64,000 nucleotides of DNA from Tabrizicola flagellatus (GTDB lineage: Bacteria > Pseudomonadota > Alphaproteobacteria > Rhodobacterales > Rhodobacteraceae), in NCBI RefSeq assembly GCF_008271465.1, contig NZ_VMDU01000011.1, positions 34,561-98,560 of the forward strand, given 5' to 3'. This document shows, piece after piece, positions 17,592-26,155 of the stretch (position 1 is the stretch's first letter; every line of letters begins with the position of its first letter). Below the pieces are notes generated by a model. It was not told the origin of the DNA, ran no database searches, and worked only from the letters and a program-made list of their open reading frames with translations. The translations under genes and the position numbers were made by a program.

Positions 17592-19205
17592 CTACTTGCC
17601 GATGGCGCGGGCCAGCGCGGCGCTGACGGCGGCCTCGTCATAGCCCTCCCAGCGCGCGGCGACGTGCTGGTCGGGGCGGATCAGATAGACGGCCGACCGC
17701 GCCGCGCCCAGGTAGCGTGCGGTCAGTTCGGGCGTGGCCGCGAGCGCGAGGCGCGGCACGGTCAGGCCATGGGCGGTCAGCCGCTCCGGCGCCTCGGCGT
17801 CGATCGTCATCAGCGTGAAGCCGCGCCCGAGTTGGGCCAGAAGCCAGCCGCCCGCGGCCGGCGCATCCGGGCAGGGGCTGCCGGGGCGGGTGCGGGCCGG
17901 CATCAGGGCGTGATCCGGCCCGTTCAGCGCCGAGCCGTCATGGGTGCAGGGCACCGACAACCGGCCCGAGTTCACCAGGGTCCGGGCGAAGGGCAGGTGT
18001 TCGGCCAGTTGCAGGACGGCGTTGCGGAACAGCTTCGACACCGGCGACTTCGGCGTGATGAAATCGGTCGCCCTTGTGGAGTTCAGGATGTTCTCGTCCG
18101 CCGCCTGCACCCGTTCGGCGTCATAGCTGTCCAGCAGGGCTTCCGGCGCGGTCCCCTCGACCACCAGCGCCAGTTTCCAGGCCAGGTTGTCCACGTCCTG
18201 GATGCCGGAATTCGCCCCACGCGCCCCGAAGGGCGAGACCTGATGCGCCGAGTCGCCGGCGAACAGCACCCGGCCGTGCCGGAACCGCTCCATCCGCCGG
18301 CACTGGAAGGTGTAGATCGAACACCAGTCGAGCTCGTACTCCACCCCCGGCCCCAGCATGGCATCGACGCGGGCGCGGATGCGGGCCGGTTCCAGTTCCC
18401 GTGCGCGGTCGATGTTCCAGCCCAGCTGGAAGTCGATGCGCCAGATGTCGTCGGGCTGCTTGTGCAGCAGGGCCGAGTCGCCGGACTTGAAATGCGGCTC
18501 GAACCAGAACCAGCGTTCGGTCGGGAAGTCGGCCTTCATCTTCACGTCGGCGATCAGGAAATTGTCCTCGAACACCCGGCCGTCGAAGGCGAGGCCCAGC
18601 ATCCCGCGCAAGGGGCTTCGGGCGCCGTCGCAGGCGATCAGCCAGTCGGCCTGAAGCCGGTAGGGGCCGTCCGGGGTCATCACCTCCAGCGTCACATGGT
18701 CGGCCCCGGGCGTCACGGCATCGACGCGGTTGCGCCCGCGTAGCTCGATCGGCGCGCCTTCGGCCTGGGCGGTAAGGATCGCGTCGTGCAGGAACTTCTC
18801 GAACCAGGGCTGTTGCAGGTTGATGAAGGCGGGGAAGGCATGGCCGCCTTCGGGCAGCAGGTTGAATTCGTAAAGCAGCCGGTCGTCGTGGAACACCTTG
18901 CCCAGGTTCCACTGCACGCCCTTGGCCAGCATCGGCCCCGCGGCACCCAGACGGTCGCAGATTTCCAGCGTGCGCTTGGCAAAGCAGAGCGCCCGGCTGC
19001 CCAGCCCCGCGCCCTCGTGATCGTCGAGGAGCAGCACCGGCACCCCGCGCCGTCCGAGGTCCAGCGCCATGGCCAGGCCGATGGGACCGCCGCCCACCAC
19101 GATCACCTTGTGGCGGACGGGCGCCGCGGCGTCCTGGTCCGGCGAGCGGGCATAGGGATAGAGGCGGAAGGCGACCTTGTAGCGGTCCTGGACAAGTTCG
19201 GTCAT
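17592..19205 (-). CDS. FAD-dependent aromatic hydroxylase (PheA/TfdB family), possible 3-hydroxyphenylacetate hydroxylase
   Basis: A 537-residue flavoprotein monooxygenase. The dinucleotide motif VIVVGGGPIGLAMAL is at residues 34-48 (GxGxxG at 38-43). The second FAD motif, GDSAHQVSPFGARGANSGIQ, is in the middle-to-late part, followed by a thioredoxin-like C-terminal domain of the phenol-hydroxylase class. Such enzymes add one hydroxyl to a phenolic ring using NAD(P)H and O2. Lying in an operon with hmgA, fahA and a DUF2783 gene, it probably makes homogentisate, most simply from 3-hydroxyphenylacetate as MhaA does. ATG 19205 is preferred over a longer open frame, giving the usual length. Confidence 0.87.
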   Translation of the reverse strand: MTELVQDRYKVAFRLYPYARSPDQDAAAPVRHKVIVVGGGPIGLAMALDLGRRGVPVLLLDDHEGAGLGSRALCFAKRTLEICDRLGAAGPMLAKGVQWNLGKVFHDDRLLYEFNLLPEGGHAFPAFINLQQPWFEKFLHDAILTAQAEGAPIELRGRNRVDAVTPGADHVTLEVMTPDGPYRLQADWLIACDGARSPLRGMLGLAFDGRVFEDNFLIADVKMKADFPTERWFWFEPHFKSGDSALLHKQPDDIWRIDFQLGWNIDRARELEPARIRARVDAMLGPGVEYELDWCSIYTFQCRRMERFRHGRVLFAGDSAHQVSPFGARGANSGIQDVDNLAWKLALVVEGTAPEALLDSYDAERVQAADENILNSTRATDFITPKSPVSKLFRNAVLQLAEHLPFARTLVNSGRLSVPCTHDGSALNGPDHALMPARTRPGSPCPDAPAAGGWLLAQLGRGFTLMTIDAEAPERLTAHGLTVPRLALAATPELTARYLGAARSAVYLIRPDQHVAARWEGYDEAAVSAALARAIGK

Positions 19206-19227
19206 CGGCTTCCCCCCGTTTGCCCGT

Positions 19228-20178
19228 TCAGCCCTGCAAGGCCGCCCACATCTCCAGATCGCGCTGGGCGGTCCAGATCCGGGGGTGATGGATGCCGCGC
19301 GCCTCGTCATAGGCGCGGGCGACGTTGAAGGGCAGGCAGTGCTCGTAGATCGCGTAGTCCTTGAACTTCGGGTCGCATTCGGCGCGACAGGCATCCCAGG
19401 CCTCTTTCAGCGTCCCGTTGCGCGCGGCGACGCGGGCGACCGGCTTGTAGGTCGACTCCACGAAGTCCTTCGTCCGGTCCAGCGCCCCGTTCACCGCCGC
19501 GCGCCCCACCACCGCATCGCCCCGGCCCGGAGCGATGGCGTCGAGGTCATAGGCCCGGATCGCCTCGAGCGTCGGGCCCCAGTCGGCGAAATGGCCATCG
19601 CCGCAGTAGCAGGCGGAATGGGCCTCGACGATGTCGCCCGTGAACATCACGTTCTGGTCCGGCACATGGATCACAGCATCCCCCGCCGTGTGCGCCCGGC
19701 CAAGCTGGAGGATGTCCACCCGCCGCCGGCCGAGCCAGACGGTCATCTTTCCGTTGAAGGTCGTCGTGGGCCAGGTCAGGCCGGGGATCGATTCATGCCC
19801 CTGGAACAGGCGCGGGAACCGCTGGAATTCGCTGTCCCAGTCCTCTTGCCCCCGCTCGGCCACCATGTTGCGGGCGGCTTCGGACATGATGATCTGCGGC
19901 GCCCTGAAGGCCGAGGCGCCGAGGACGCGCACCGCGTGGTAATGGGTCAGGACCACATGGCTGATCGGCTTGTCGGTGACGGTCCGGATGCAGTCGATCA
20001 CCTTCTGCGCAAGGCGCGGGGTCGCCTGCGCCTCGACCACCATCACGGAGTCGTCGCCGATGATGACGCCGGAATTCGGGTCGCCCTCGGCGGTGAAGGC
20101 GTAAAGGCCTTCGCCGATCTCGGTGAAGCTGATCTTCTTCTCGGTCAGGTCGCCCTGCGATGCGAAGGCCTTGGCCAT
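19228..20178 (-). CDS. MBL-fold protein with an altered metal site
   Basis: A 316-residue metallo-beta-lactamase-fold protein, probably cytoplasmic. The usual HxHxDH motif reads HYHAVRV (His79, His81, but Val83 and Arg84), so the Asp and His of the second metal site are missing. Later family positions remain: LGRAHTAGDAVIH and FTGDIVEAHSACY. I recall this HYHAVRVLG form as typical of MBL proteins next to DUF2783/FAD hydroxylase genes, so it is a subfamily trait, not random decay. Role in aromatic breakdown is unknown; a thioester or lactone hydrolase is conceivable. A 3-base gap separates it from fahA. Confidence 0.87.
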   Translation of the reverse strand: MAKAFASQGDLTEKKISFTEIGEGLYAFTAEGDPNSGVIIGDDSVMVVEAQATPRLAQKVIDCIRTVTDKPISHVVLTHYHAVRVLGASAFRAPQIIMSEAARNMVAERGQEDWDSEFQRFPRLFQGHESIPGLTWPTTTFNGKMTVWLGRRRVDILQLGRAHTAGDAVIHVPDQNVMFTGDIVEAHSACYCGDGHFADWGPTLEAIRAYDLDAIAPGRGDAVVGRAAVNGALDRTKDFVESTYKPVARVAARNGTLKEAWDACRAECDPKFKDYAIYEHCLPFNVARAYDEARGIHHPRIWTAQRDLEMWAALQG

Positions 20179-20181
20179 GGG

Positions 20182-21438
20182 TCAGCTCCTTGCGTAGGGG
20201 TCGGCCAGCGCGGGCAGCACCTTGCCGGTGCAGTCGCCGAAGCCGATGGTGTAGCCGTCGCCCCGGGCCTGGCCGCGCAGGGTGAGGGTGTCGTTGTCCT
20301 CGATGAAGCTGCGGCTGCCGCCGGCGATGGCGACCGGTTCCTTGCCGCCCCAGCTCAGCTCCAGCAAGCTTCCGCGGCTGTCTGGGGTCGGACCTGAGAT
20401 CGTGCCGGACCCGAGGAGATCGCCCGCGTTCATCGGGCAGCCCGAGGTCGTGTGATGCGCCAGCTGCTGGGCGGCGGAATAGTACATCTCGCGGTAGTTG
20501 GTGCGGGAGATGACGGTTTCCGGCCCGCCCTCGGGGGCCAGCGCGACCTCGAGCGCGATGTCGTAGAGCATCGGCCCAGGCTCGACCAGGTAGGGCAGAA
20601 GCGGCACCTCGCGCGGCGGGGCGGGGACGCGGAAGGGCTCCAGCGCAGCCGTCATGACGATCCAGGGGCTGATCGTGGTCGCCGTCGCCTTCGCCTGGAA
20701 GGGGCCGAGCGGCTGGTATTCCCAGGCCTGGATGTCGCGCGCCGACCAGTCGTTGAGAAGGACATAGCCGAAGATCATCGCGTCCGCCTCGGCCACCGTG
20801 ACCGGCCCGGACGAGGGCAGGCCCACGACCGCGCCCAGTTCCAGTTCGAAGTCGAACCGGCGCGAGGGCTGGAAGGCGGGCATGGCGTGATCGGGTCCCT
20901 TCACCTGCCCCCAGGGCCGGCGGACCGGCGTGCCCGACACCACCACCGAGGAGGCCCGCCCGTTGTAGCCGATCGGGATGTGCAGCCAGTTCGGCGGCAG
21001 GGCGTTCTCGGGCCCGCGGAACATGCTGCCCACGTTGAAGGCGTGATGGCGACCCGCGTAGAAATCGGTGTATTCGCTGACGAGGAAGGGCATGTGCAGC
21101 GTCACGTCCGCCAGCGGATGCAGGAAGGGCTGCACGGCCTCGCGCTCTGCCGCACCTTCCGACAGGACCGCGGTCAGCCTGGCGCGGAGGGCGGCCCAGA
21201 CCTCGGGCCCGGCCTCCATCAGGTCGTTCCAGAACGGCACGTCGAGCCAGGGGCCGCCGGGCAGGTGCAGAAGCCCCGCCTCCTCCAGCCCCGCGACATC
21301 CAGCACCCGGTCGCCGATGGCGACACCGCAGCGCGGATCCTCGCCTTTGCGCGAAAAGACGCCGCAGGGCAGGTTGTTCAGCGGAAAGGGGCAATCCGGC
21401 GCATTGGCGCTGGCAAGCCAGGAACGGATCAGGGGCAT
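20182..21438 (-). CDS. fahA: Fumarylacetoacetase
   Basis: A 418-residue enzyme hydrolysing fumarylacetoacetate to fumarate and acetoacetate, the last step of homogentisate breakdown. The N-terminal SH3-like domain opens with NLPCGVFSRKGEDPRCGVAI. The C-terminal FAH domain carries metal-binding residues in SEYTDFYAGRHHA and RRFDFELELGAVVG, and then LLNDWSARDIQAWEYQPLGP. Length is normal. Its ATG overlaps the stop of the 41-residue membrane protein upstream (ATGA), so translation is coupled. Confidence 0.96.
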   Translation of the reverse strand: MPLIRSWLASANAPDCPFPLNNLPCGVFSRKGEDPRCGVAIGDRVLDVAGLEEAGLLHLPGGPWLDVPFWNDLMEAGPEVWAALRARLTAVLSEGAAEREAVQPFLHPLADVTLHMPFLVSEYTDFYAGRHHAFNVGSMFRGPENALPPNWLHIPIGYNGRASSVVVSGTPVRRPWGQVKGPDHAMPAFQPSRRFDFELELGAVVGLPSSGPVTVAEADAMIFGYVLLNDWSARDIQAWEYQPLGPFQAKATATTISPWIVMTAALEPFRVPAPPREVPLLPYLVEPGPMLYDIALEVALAPEGGPETVISRTNYREMYYSAAQQLAHHTTSGCPMNAGDLLGSGTISGPTPDSRGSLLELSWGGKEPVAIAGGSRSFIEDNDTLTLRGQARGDGYTIGFGDCTGKVLPALADPYARS

Positions 21439-21563
21439 CAGTCGCGGTCCTCTTCCTCGTCGGGCCGGGTCAGGCCGCGCTCGATGGTTCCGGCCAGGCG
21501 GAACCCCCAGAGGATCAGCCCGGCGATGACCGCACCCATGACCAGGGTGAAGGCCAGTGTCAT
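21438..21563 (-). CDS. 41-residue single-span membrane protein between hmgA and fahA
   Basis: A tiny protein, [20 protein letters not shown] then [21 protein letters not shown]. Residues 3-20 form one membrane helix, followed by an acidic cytoplasmic tail. Both ends are ATGA overlaps: its start overlaps the hmgA stop (21560-21563) and its stop overlaps the fahA start (21436-21440). The tight fit in a catabolic operon argues that it is a real gene although it is easy to miss. I do not know its function; anchoring an enzyme or assisting uptake are possibilities. Confidence 0.7.
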   Translation of the reverse strand: MTLAFTLVMGAVIAGLILWGFRLAGTIERGLTRPDEEEDRD

Positions 21564-22921
21564 TTCACCCCCGGCGTGCCGTCGAACTTCTTCTCGAGGC
21601 TGCCCCAGCAGTCGATGTAATCCTCCTGCAGATGGCCGGCGGTCGCGGCCCAGGGGGTCAGGTGCTGCGGGAAACGGGTCTCGAACATGAAGGACATGGT
21701 GTCGTCCAGCTTCTCGGGCTTGAGGTCCGCGTTCGAGGCGCCCTCGAAGGCCTGCTTGTCCGGCCCGTGCGGCAGCATGCAGTTGTGCAGGGACATGCCG
21801 CCGGGGACGAAGCCCTTGGGCTTGGCGTCGTAGATGCCGTAGATGTTGCCCATCAGCTCCGACATGACGTTCTTGTGATACCACGGCGGGCGGAAGGTGT
21901 TTTCGGCCACCATCCAGCGTTCGCGGAACAGGACGAAGTCGATGTTCGCGGTCCCCTCGATGCCCGACGGCGCGGTGAGCACGGTGAAGATCGACGGGTC
22001 GGGATGGTCGAATAGGATCGCGCCGACCGGGCAATAGGTGCGCAGGTCGTATTTGCAGGGCGCATAGTTGCCGTGCCAGGCCACCACGTCCAGGGGCGAG
22101 TGCCCGATCTCGGTCACATGGAACTGGCCGCACCATTTCACGGTGACGGTCGAGGGTGCCTCGCGGTCCTCGAAGGCGGCGACGGGGGTCTTGAAGTCGC
22201 GCCGATTGGCCATGCAGTTCGCCCCGATCGGCCCGCGGCCGGGAAGCTGGAACTTCTGGCCGTAATTCTCGCAAACGAAGCCGCGGGCCGGGCCTTCCAG
22301 CACCTCTACCCGATAGACGAGCCCCCGCGGCAGGATGGCGATCTCGCGCGGCTCGAGGTCGATGATGCCAAGCTCGGTGCAGAAGCGCAGCCGGCCCTCC
22401 TGCGGGACGACGAGCAGCTCTCCATCGGCCGAGAAGAAGTATTCGTCCCGCATCGAGGTGTTGACCAGATACATGTGGCTGGCCATGCCAACTTGCGTGT
22501 TCACGTCCCCCGCCGTGGTCATGGTGCGCATGCCGGTGATCCAGGTCAGGGGTTCCGCCGGGACGGGGACGGGATCCCAGCGATACTGGCCGAGGCTGAT
22601 GATGTCGGGGTCGATGCAGGGGGCCGAGCGCCAGAGCGGCACCTGGATCTTGCGGAAGCGGTGCGTGTGCTTGACCGAGGGGCGGATGCGGTAGCACCAG
22701 GTGCGTTCGTTCTGGTGGCTGGGCGCGGTGAAGGCGGTGCCGGACAGCTGCTCGCCGTAAAGCCCGTAATTGCACTTCTGCGGGCTGTTCATGCCCTGCG
22801 GCAGGGCGCCCGGCAGGGCCTCGGTCTCGAAATCGTTGCCGAAACCCGGCATGTAGCCTTCGTGCGGGCCGGCGATGGACGCGGCGCGGATCATGCCCTT
22901 GGGAAGGGAATGGCTGGTCAT
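21560..22921 (-). CDS. hmgA: Homogentisate 1,2-dioxygenase
   Basis: A 453-residue non-haem iron enzyme opening the homogentisate ring to maleylacetoacetate. Recognisable stretches include [52 protein letters not shown] and, near the iron site, [20 protein letters not shown]. Length fits the family. ATG 22921 is chosen because an AGGAGG site lies 5 bases upstream; a GTG two codons earlier overlaps that site. It is the first gene of a leftward operon and is divergent from maiA across two GTTGC-N4-GCAAC dyads. Confidence 0.97.
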   Translation of the reverse strand: MTSHSLPKGMIRAASIAGPHEGYMPGFGNDFETEALPGALPQGMNSPQKCNYGLYGEQLSGTAFTAPSHQNERTWCYRIRPSVKHTHRFRKIQVPLWRSAPCIDPDIISLGQYRWDPVPVPAEPLTWITGMRTMTTAGDVNTQVGMASHMYLVNTSMRDEYFFSADGELLVVPQEGRLRFCTELGIIDLEPREIAILPRGLVYRVEVLEGPARGFVCENYGQKFQLPGRGPIGANCMANRRDFKTPVAAFEDREAPSTVTVKWCGQFHVTEIGHSPLDVVAWHGNYAPCKYDLRTYCPVGAILFDHPDPSIFTVLTAPSGIEGTANIDFVLFRERWMVAENTFRPPWYHKNVMSELMGNIYGIYDAKPKGFVPGGMSLHNCMLPHGPDKQAFEGASNADLKPEKLDDTMSFMFETRFPQHLTPWAATAGHLQEDYIDCWGSLEKKFDGTPGVK

Positions 22922-22998
22922 CGGCACCTCCTGTTGTCGGGGCAGAGGGTCGGGGATCGGATCCGCCCTTGCCCGGGCGGCGCTTTTAGTCTTGTATA

Positions 22999-23040
22999 GT
23001 TGCTAATGCAACCAAGTCAACATGAAGTTGCATCTGCAAC
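22999..23040. promoter_or_regulatory. Two operator-like dyads between hmgA and maiA
   Basis: GTTGCTAATGCAAC (22999-23012) and GTTGCATCTGCAAC (23027-23040) share the pattern GTTGC-N4-GCAAC, with centres 28 bases apart. They lie in the AT-richer divergent promoter region. The MarR protein encoded two genes away is the natural candidate to bind them and repress both operons. Confidence 0.7.
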
Positions 23041-23054
23041 GAACTGGAGAGGCG

Positions 23055-23684
23055 ATGCCCGAGACGGTGCTTCATGATTACTGGCGGTCCTCGGCCGCCT
23101 ATCGGGTGCGGATCGGCCTCAACCTTCTGGGCCTGCCGTTCCGCTCGGTCCCGGTCGATCTGACGGCGGGCGAGCAGACGGGGCCGGAGAACCTGGCGCT
23201 GAACCCGCAGGGCCTGGTGCCCACGCTGGAGATCGACGGGATCCGCCTGACGCAGTCGCTGGCGATCCTGGAATATCTGGACGAGACGCGGGGCGCGGGC
23301 TGGCTGCCCGGGGATGCGGCGGGGCGGGCCGAGGTGCGGGCGATGGCCTATGCCGTGGCGATGGACACTCATCCGGTCTGCAACCTGCGCGTGGCGCAGC
23401 ATGCCGTCAGCCTCGGGGCAACGATGGAGGGCTGGATGCAGCATTTCATTCCCCTCGGCCTTGCGGGGCTGGAGGGGCTGTTGCAGCGGGCGCCCTTCGG
23501 GCGGTTCTGCCGGGGCGATGCGGTGACGCTGGCCGACATCTGCCTGCTGCCGCAGGTCTACAACGCCCGCCGCTGGGGGGTGGACCTGGCCCCCTTCCCG
23601 CGCGTGGCCGCCGTTGCCGCGGCGCTGGAGCCCCTGCCCGCCTTCCAGGCCGCGCATCCCGACCGGGCGAGGCCCCCGGCATGA
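23055..23684 (+). CDS. maiA: Maleylacetoacetate isomerase (zeta-class GST)
   Basis: A 209-residue glutathione-dependent isomerase converting maleylacetoacetate to fumarylacetoacetate. The zeta signature is clear at the N-terminus: LHDYWRSSAAYRVRIGLNLL, with the catalytic Ser pair, followed by NPQGLVPTLEIDG and LTQSLAILEYLDE. The C-terminal helical domain contains GDAVTLADICLLPQ. Start ATG 23055 has a GGAGAGG site. It completes the hmgA-maiA-fahA pathway. Its stop overlaps the marR start as ATGA. Confidence 0.96.
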   Translation: MPETVLHDYWRSSAAYRVRIGLNLLGLPFRSVPVDLTAGEQTGPENLALNPQGLVPTLEIDGIRLTQSLAILEYLDETRGAGWLPGDAAGRAEVRAMAYAVAMDTHPVCNLRVAQHAVSLGATMEGWMQHFIPLGLAGLEGLLQRAPFGRFCRGDAVTLADICLLPQVYNARRWGVDLAPFPRVAAVAAALEPLPAFQAAHPDRARPPA

Positions 23685-24145
23685 CCGACCCGACAGGCGA
23701 TTTCGATTTGCAGGATTTCCTGCCCTACCTCCTGAACCAGGCGGCCGAGGCGACCTCGCGCGGGTTTCAGGCGGCCTACCGTGACCGCTACGGCTTTACC
23801 CGCACGCAATGGCGGGTGCTGGCCAATCTGGGCAAGTTCGGCGCGATGACCGCGCGCGACATCTGCGCGATCAGCCATATCGAGAAGACCAAGGTCAGCC
23901 GCGCCGTGGCCGCGCTGGAACAGGCCGGGATGCTGGCCCGCGCGCCGAGCCCGACCGATGGCCGGGCCGAGCTTCTGTCGCTGACCGACAGGGGCCGGGC
24001 GGTCTTTGCCGATCTGGGCGGGCTTGCGCTCGCCTTCGACCGCCAGTTGCGCGCGATGCTGGGCGAGGGCGACGCGGGGCAGCTGGTCGCGCTGTTGCGC
24101 CGGCTGGCCGAGGCCGCCCCGCCCGGCGAGGCGGCCGGGGACTGA
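23681..24145 (+). CDS. hmgR: MarR family regulator, probable homogentisate-pathway repressor
   Basis: A 154-residue winged-helix protein. Residues of about 45-110 carry the MarR core: FTRTQWRVLANLGKFGAMTA, HIEKTKVSRAVAALEQAGML, and the wing APSPTDGRAELLSLTDRG. It is translationally coupled to maiA, so it most likely controls the divergent hmgA and maiA units through the two GTTGC-N4-GCAAC dyads. Many MarR repressors release DNA on binding a pathway aromatic such as homogentisate; the effector here is not known. The symbol is by context. Confidence 0.85.
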   Translation: MTDPTGDFDLQDFLPYLLNQAAEATSRGFQAAYRDRYGFTRTQWRVLANLGKFGAMTARDICAISHIEKTKVSRAVAALEQAGMLARAPSPTDGRAELLSLTDRGRAVFADLGGLALAFDRQLRAMLGEGDAGQLVALLRRLAEAAPPGEAAGD

Positions 24146-24149
24146 AGCC

Positions 24150-25502
24150 CTACAGCGCCGAGAACCCGGCCTCGAGCGCCGAGAGGATCTTCGACACATC
24201 GGCCTCGGAGACCACCAGGGGCGGGGACAGGATGATGTTGTTGCCCGAGACGCGGATCATGACCCCGGCCTCGTAGGTGGCGCGATGCACCCTGGCGATG
24301 ACCTTCTTGTCGATGGGCGCCTTGGTGGCGCGGTCCGAGACCAGTTCCAGCGCGCACATCAGCCCGTGCCCGCCGCGCACATCGCCGATCACCGCATGCC
24401 GCGCCATCAGCGCCTGAAGCCCGGCGAACAGCTGCGCGCCCCGGGCGGCGGCGTTCCGGTGGACCTGCAACCGCTCGGTCTCCTTCAGGCAGGCGATGGC
24501 GGCGGCGGCGCCGACCGGGTGGCCGGAATAGGTATAGCCCGACCCGATCGCCCCCTTGCCGCTGGTGTCTTTCTCGAACACCTCGGCCACGGCTTCCGAG
24601 ATCATCACCGCGCCGAAGGGGAAGTAGCCGTTGGTGATCGCCTTGGCGGAAACCAGGAGGTCCGGCTGCACCCCCCAGTGGCGCGAGCCCGTCCAGCCGC
24701 CGGTGCGGCCGAAGGCGGTGATGACCTCGTCGGCGATCAGCAGGATCCCGTATTTCGAACAAAGCGCCCGCACCCCCGGCATGAAGCTTTCGTGCGGCGG
24801 GATCACCCCGCCCGCGCCAAGCACCGGCTCCATGATGAAGGCGGCGATGGTGGAGGCGTCCTGGAACCTGATCTCGTCCTCGATGGCCGCCAGGCACAGC
24901 TGTGCCAGCCGCGCCGGGTCGGTCTCGTTGAACGGGTTGCGGTAGGTGTAGGGGGCGGGCGTGTGGAAGCAGCCCGGCATCAGCGGCTCGTACTGGGTGC
25001 GGAAATTGGCGTTGCCGTTGACCGAGGCGCCCAGGGTATGCGTGCCGTGATAGCCCTTCTTGAGGCTGAGGAACTTGACCCGCCCGCCCTCGCCCCGGAT
25101 CTTGTGATACTGCCGGGCCAGCCGCAACGCGACTTCCACCCCGTCCGACCCACCGCTGGTGTAGAAGGCGCGGGACAGCCCGTCCGGAGCAAAGAAGGTG
25201 GCCAGCATCTCGGCCAGTTCGATGACGTTGTCGTTCGTGGTGCCACGGAAGATCGAATAGTAGGGCAGCCGGTTCAGCTGCGCCGCGATCGCGTCCTTCA
25301 CCGGCTGGCAGGAATAGCCGAGGTTGACGTTCCACAGCCCCCCCACCGCGTCGATGGTGCGGTGGCCGTCCACGTCGATGATCTCGACCCCTTCCGCCTC
25401 GCAGATGATGTCGGGCGGGTTGGCCAGGCTGTCGGCCGGATGCGCCATCGGGTGCCAGATGTGCCGGGCGTTGTGTTCCTTGAGGAAGTTGGAATCCTTC
25501 AT
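24150..25502 (-). CDS. Class III aminotransferase (omega-amino acid/polyamine:pyruvate type)
   Basis: A 450-residue PLP enzyme. The Schiff-base lysine is Lys287 (LLVSAKAITNGYFPFGAV) and the cofactor aspartate is Asp259 (LLIADEVITAFGRTG). Its N-terminus (HIWHPMAHPADSLAN) resembles the SpuC/putrescine:pyruvate and omega-amino acid transaminase group. It probably moves a terminal amino group to pyruvate, producing an aldehyde for the aldehyde dehydrogenase at 26152. The start overlaps the HAD stop (ATGA), and the operon order is ALDH, HAD, aminotransferase. The natural substrate is not evident. Confidence 0.9.
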   Translation of the reverse strand: MKDSNFLKEHNARHIWHPMAHPADSLANPPDIICEAEGVEIIDVDGHRTIDAVGGLWNVNLGYSCQPVKDAIAAQLNRLPYYSIFRGTTNDNVIELAEMLATFFAPDGLSRAFYTSGGSDGVEVALRLARQYHKIRGEGGRVKFLSLKKGYHGTHTLGASVNGNANFRTQYEPLMPGCFHTPAPYTYRNPFNETDPARLAQLCLAAIEDEIRFQDASTIAAFIMEPVLGAGGVIPPHESFMPGVRALCSKYGILLIADEVITAFGRTGGWTGSRHWGVQPDLLVSAKAITNGYFPFGAVMISEAVAEVFEKDTSGKGAIGSGYTYSGHPVGAAAAIACLKETERLQVHRNAAARGAQLFAGLQALMARHAVIGDVRGGHGLMCALELVSDRATKAPIDKKVIARVHRATYEAGVMIRVSGNNIILSPPLVVSEADVSKILSALEAGFSAL

Positions 25503-26155
25503 CGGGCGGTCTCCTGTTCCAGAAGCGCAAGCGCGCGGGCATAGCTTTCGCCGGGCTTGGTGACATCGAAATGGACGAAGGGCATGCCGACGGACTCGGC
25601 GCCCTTCAGGTTCCTCGCCTGGTCGTCCACGAAGACGCAGGCCGCGGGCGGCAGGCCCAGACCCTCGGTGACCATGAGGAATGCGCGGCGGTCGGGCTTC
25701 AGGATGCCGGTATGGGTGGCGTCCACGATCAGGTCGAACTCGGCAAGGAAGGGCAGTTTCGCTCGGAAATCGGCGCCGTAGAACAGGTCGAGCTCGTTCG
25801 AGAGGATCGCCAGCCGGTGCCCCGCGGCCCTGGCCTCTGCGATGGCCGCCAGCGCCTCGGGCCGGATCACCGCCGCCGGGTCCGCACCCCGGACGCGGCC
25901 GACGAACTGCGGAAATTCGGACCACGCCTCGCCCACCAGCGCGCCCGTCTCGCGCATGCGCAGCGCCCAGTAGTCGCGTTCCGTCATCTCGCCCGCCTGC
26001 ATCGCCCGCCAGGGCGCGTCCGAGGCCGGATCGAAGGGCCCCCGCCAGGTCAGCGTGCCGGGCGGCAGGCCCAGCGCGGCCTCGGAGAGTGCATGGGTCT
26101 CGAACAGGGTCTTCGAGATCACCCCGCCGAAGTCGAGGACCAGGGCGCGGCTCAC
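25499..26155 (-). CDS. HAD-family hydrolase
   Basis: A 218-residue haloacid-dehalogenase-superfamily protein, probably a small-molecule phosphatase. Motif I is LVLDFGGVIS (nucleophilic Asp followed by Gly rather than the usual second Asp), motif II is the LAILSNELD region, motif III the Lys in ILKPDRRAF, and motif IV VFVDDQARNL. The second motif-I Asp being Gly is seen in the YihX/dehalogenase-like branch. Its GTG start lies in a GTGA overlap with the aldehyde dehydrogenase stop, and its own stop overlaps the aminotransferase start, so the three genes are tightly coupled. Confidence 0.83.
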   Translation of the reverse strand: MSRALVLDFGGVISKTLFETHALSEAALGLPPGTLTWRGPFDPASDAPWRAMQAGEMTERDYWALRMRETGALVGEAWSEFPQFVGRVRGADPAAVIRPEALAAIAEARAAGHRLAILSNELDLFYGADFRAKLPFLAEFDLIVDATHTGILKPDRRAFLMVTEGLGLPPAACVFVDDQARNLKGAESVGMPFVHFDVTKPGESYARALALLEQETAR

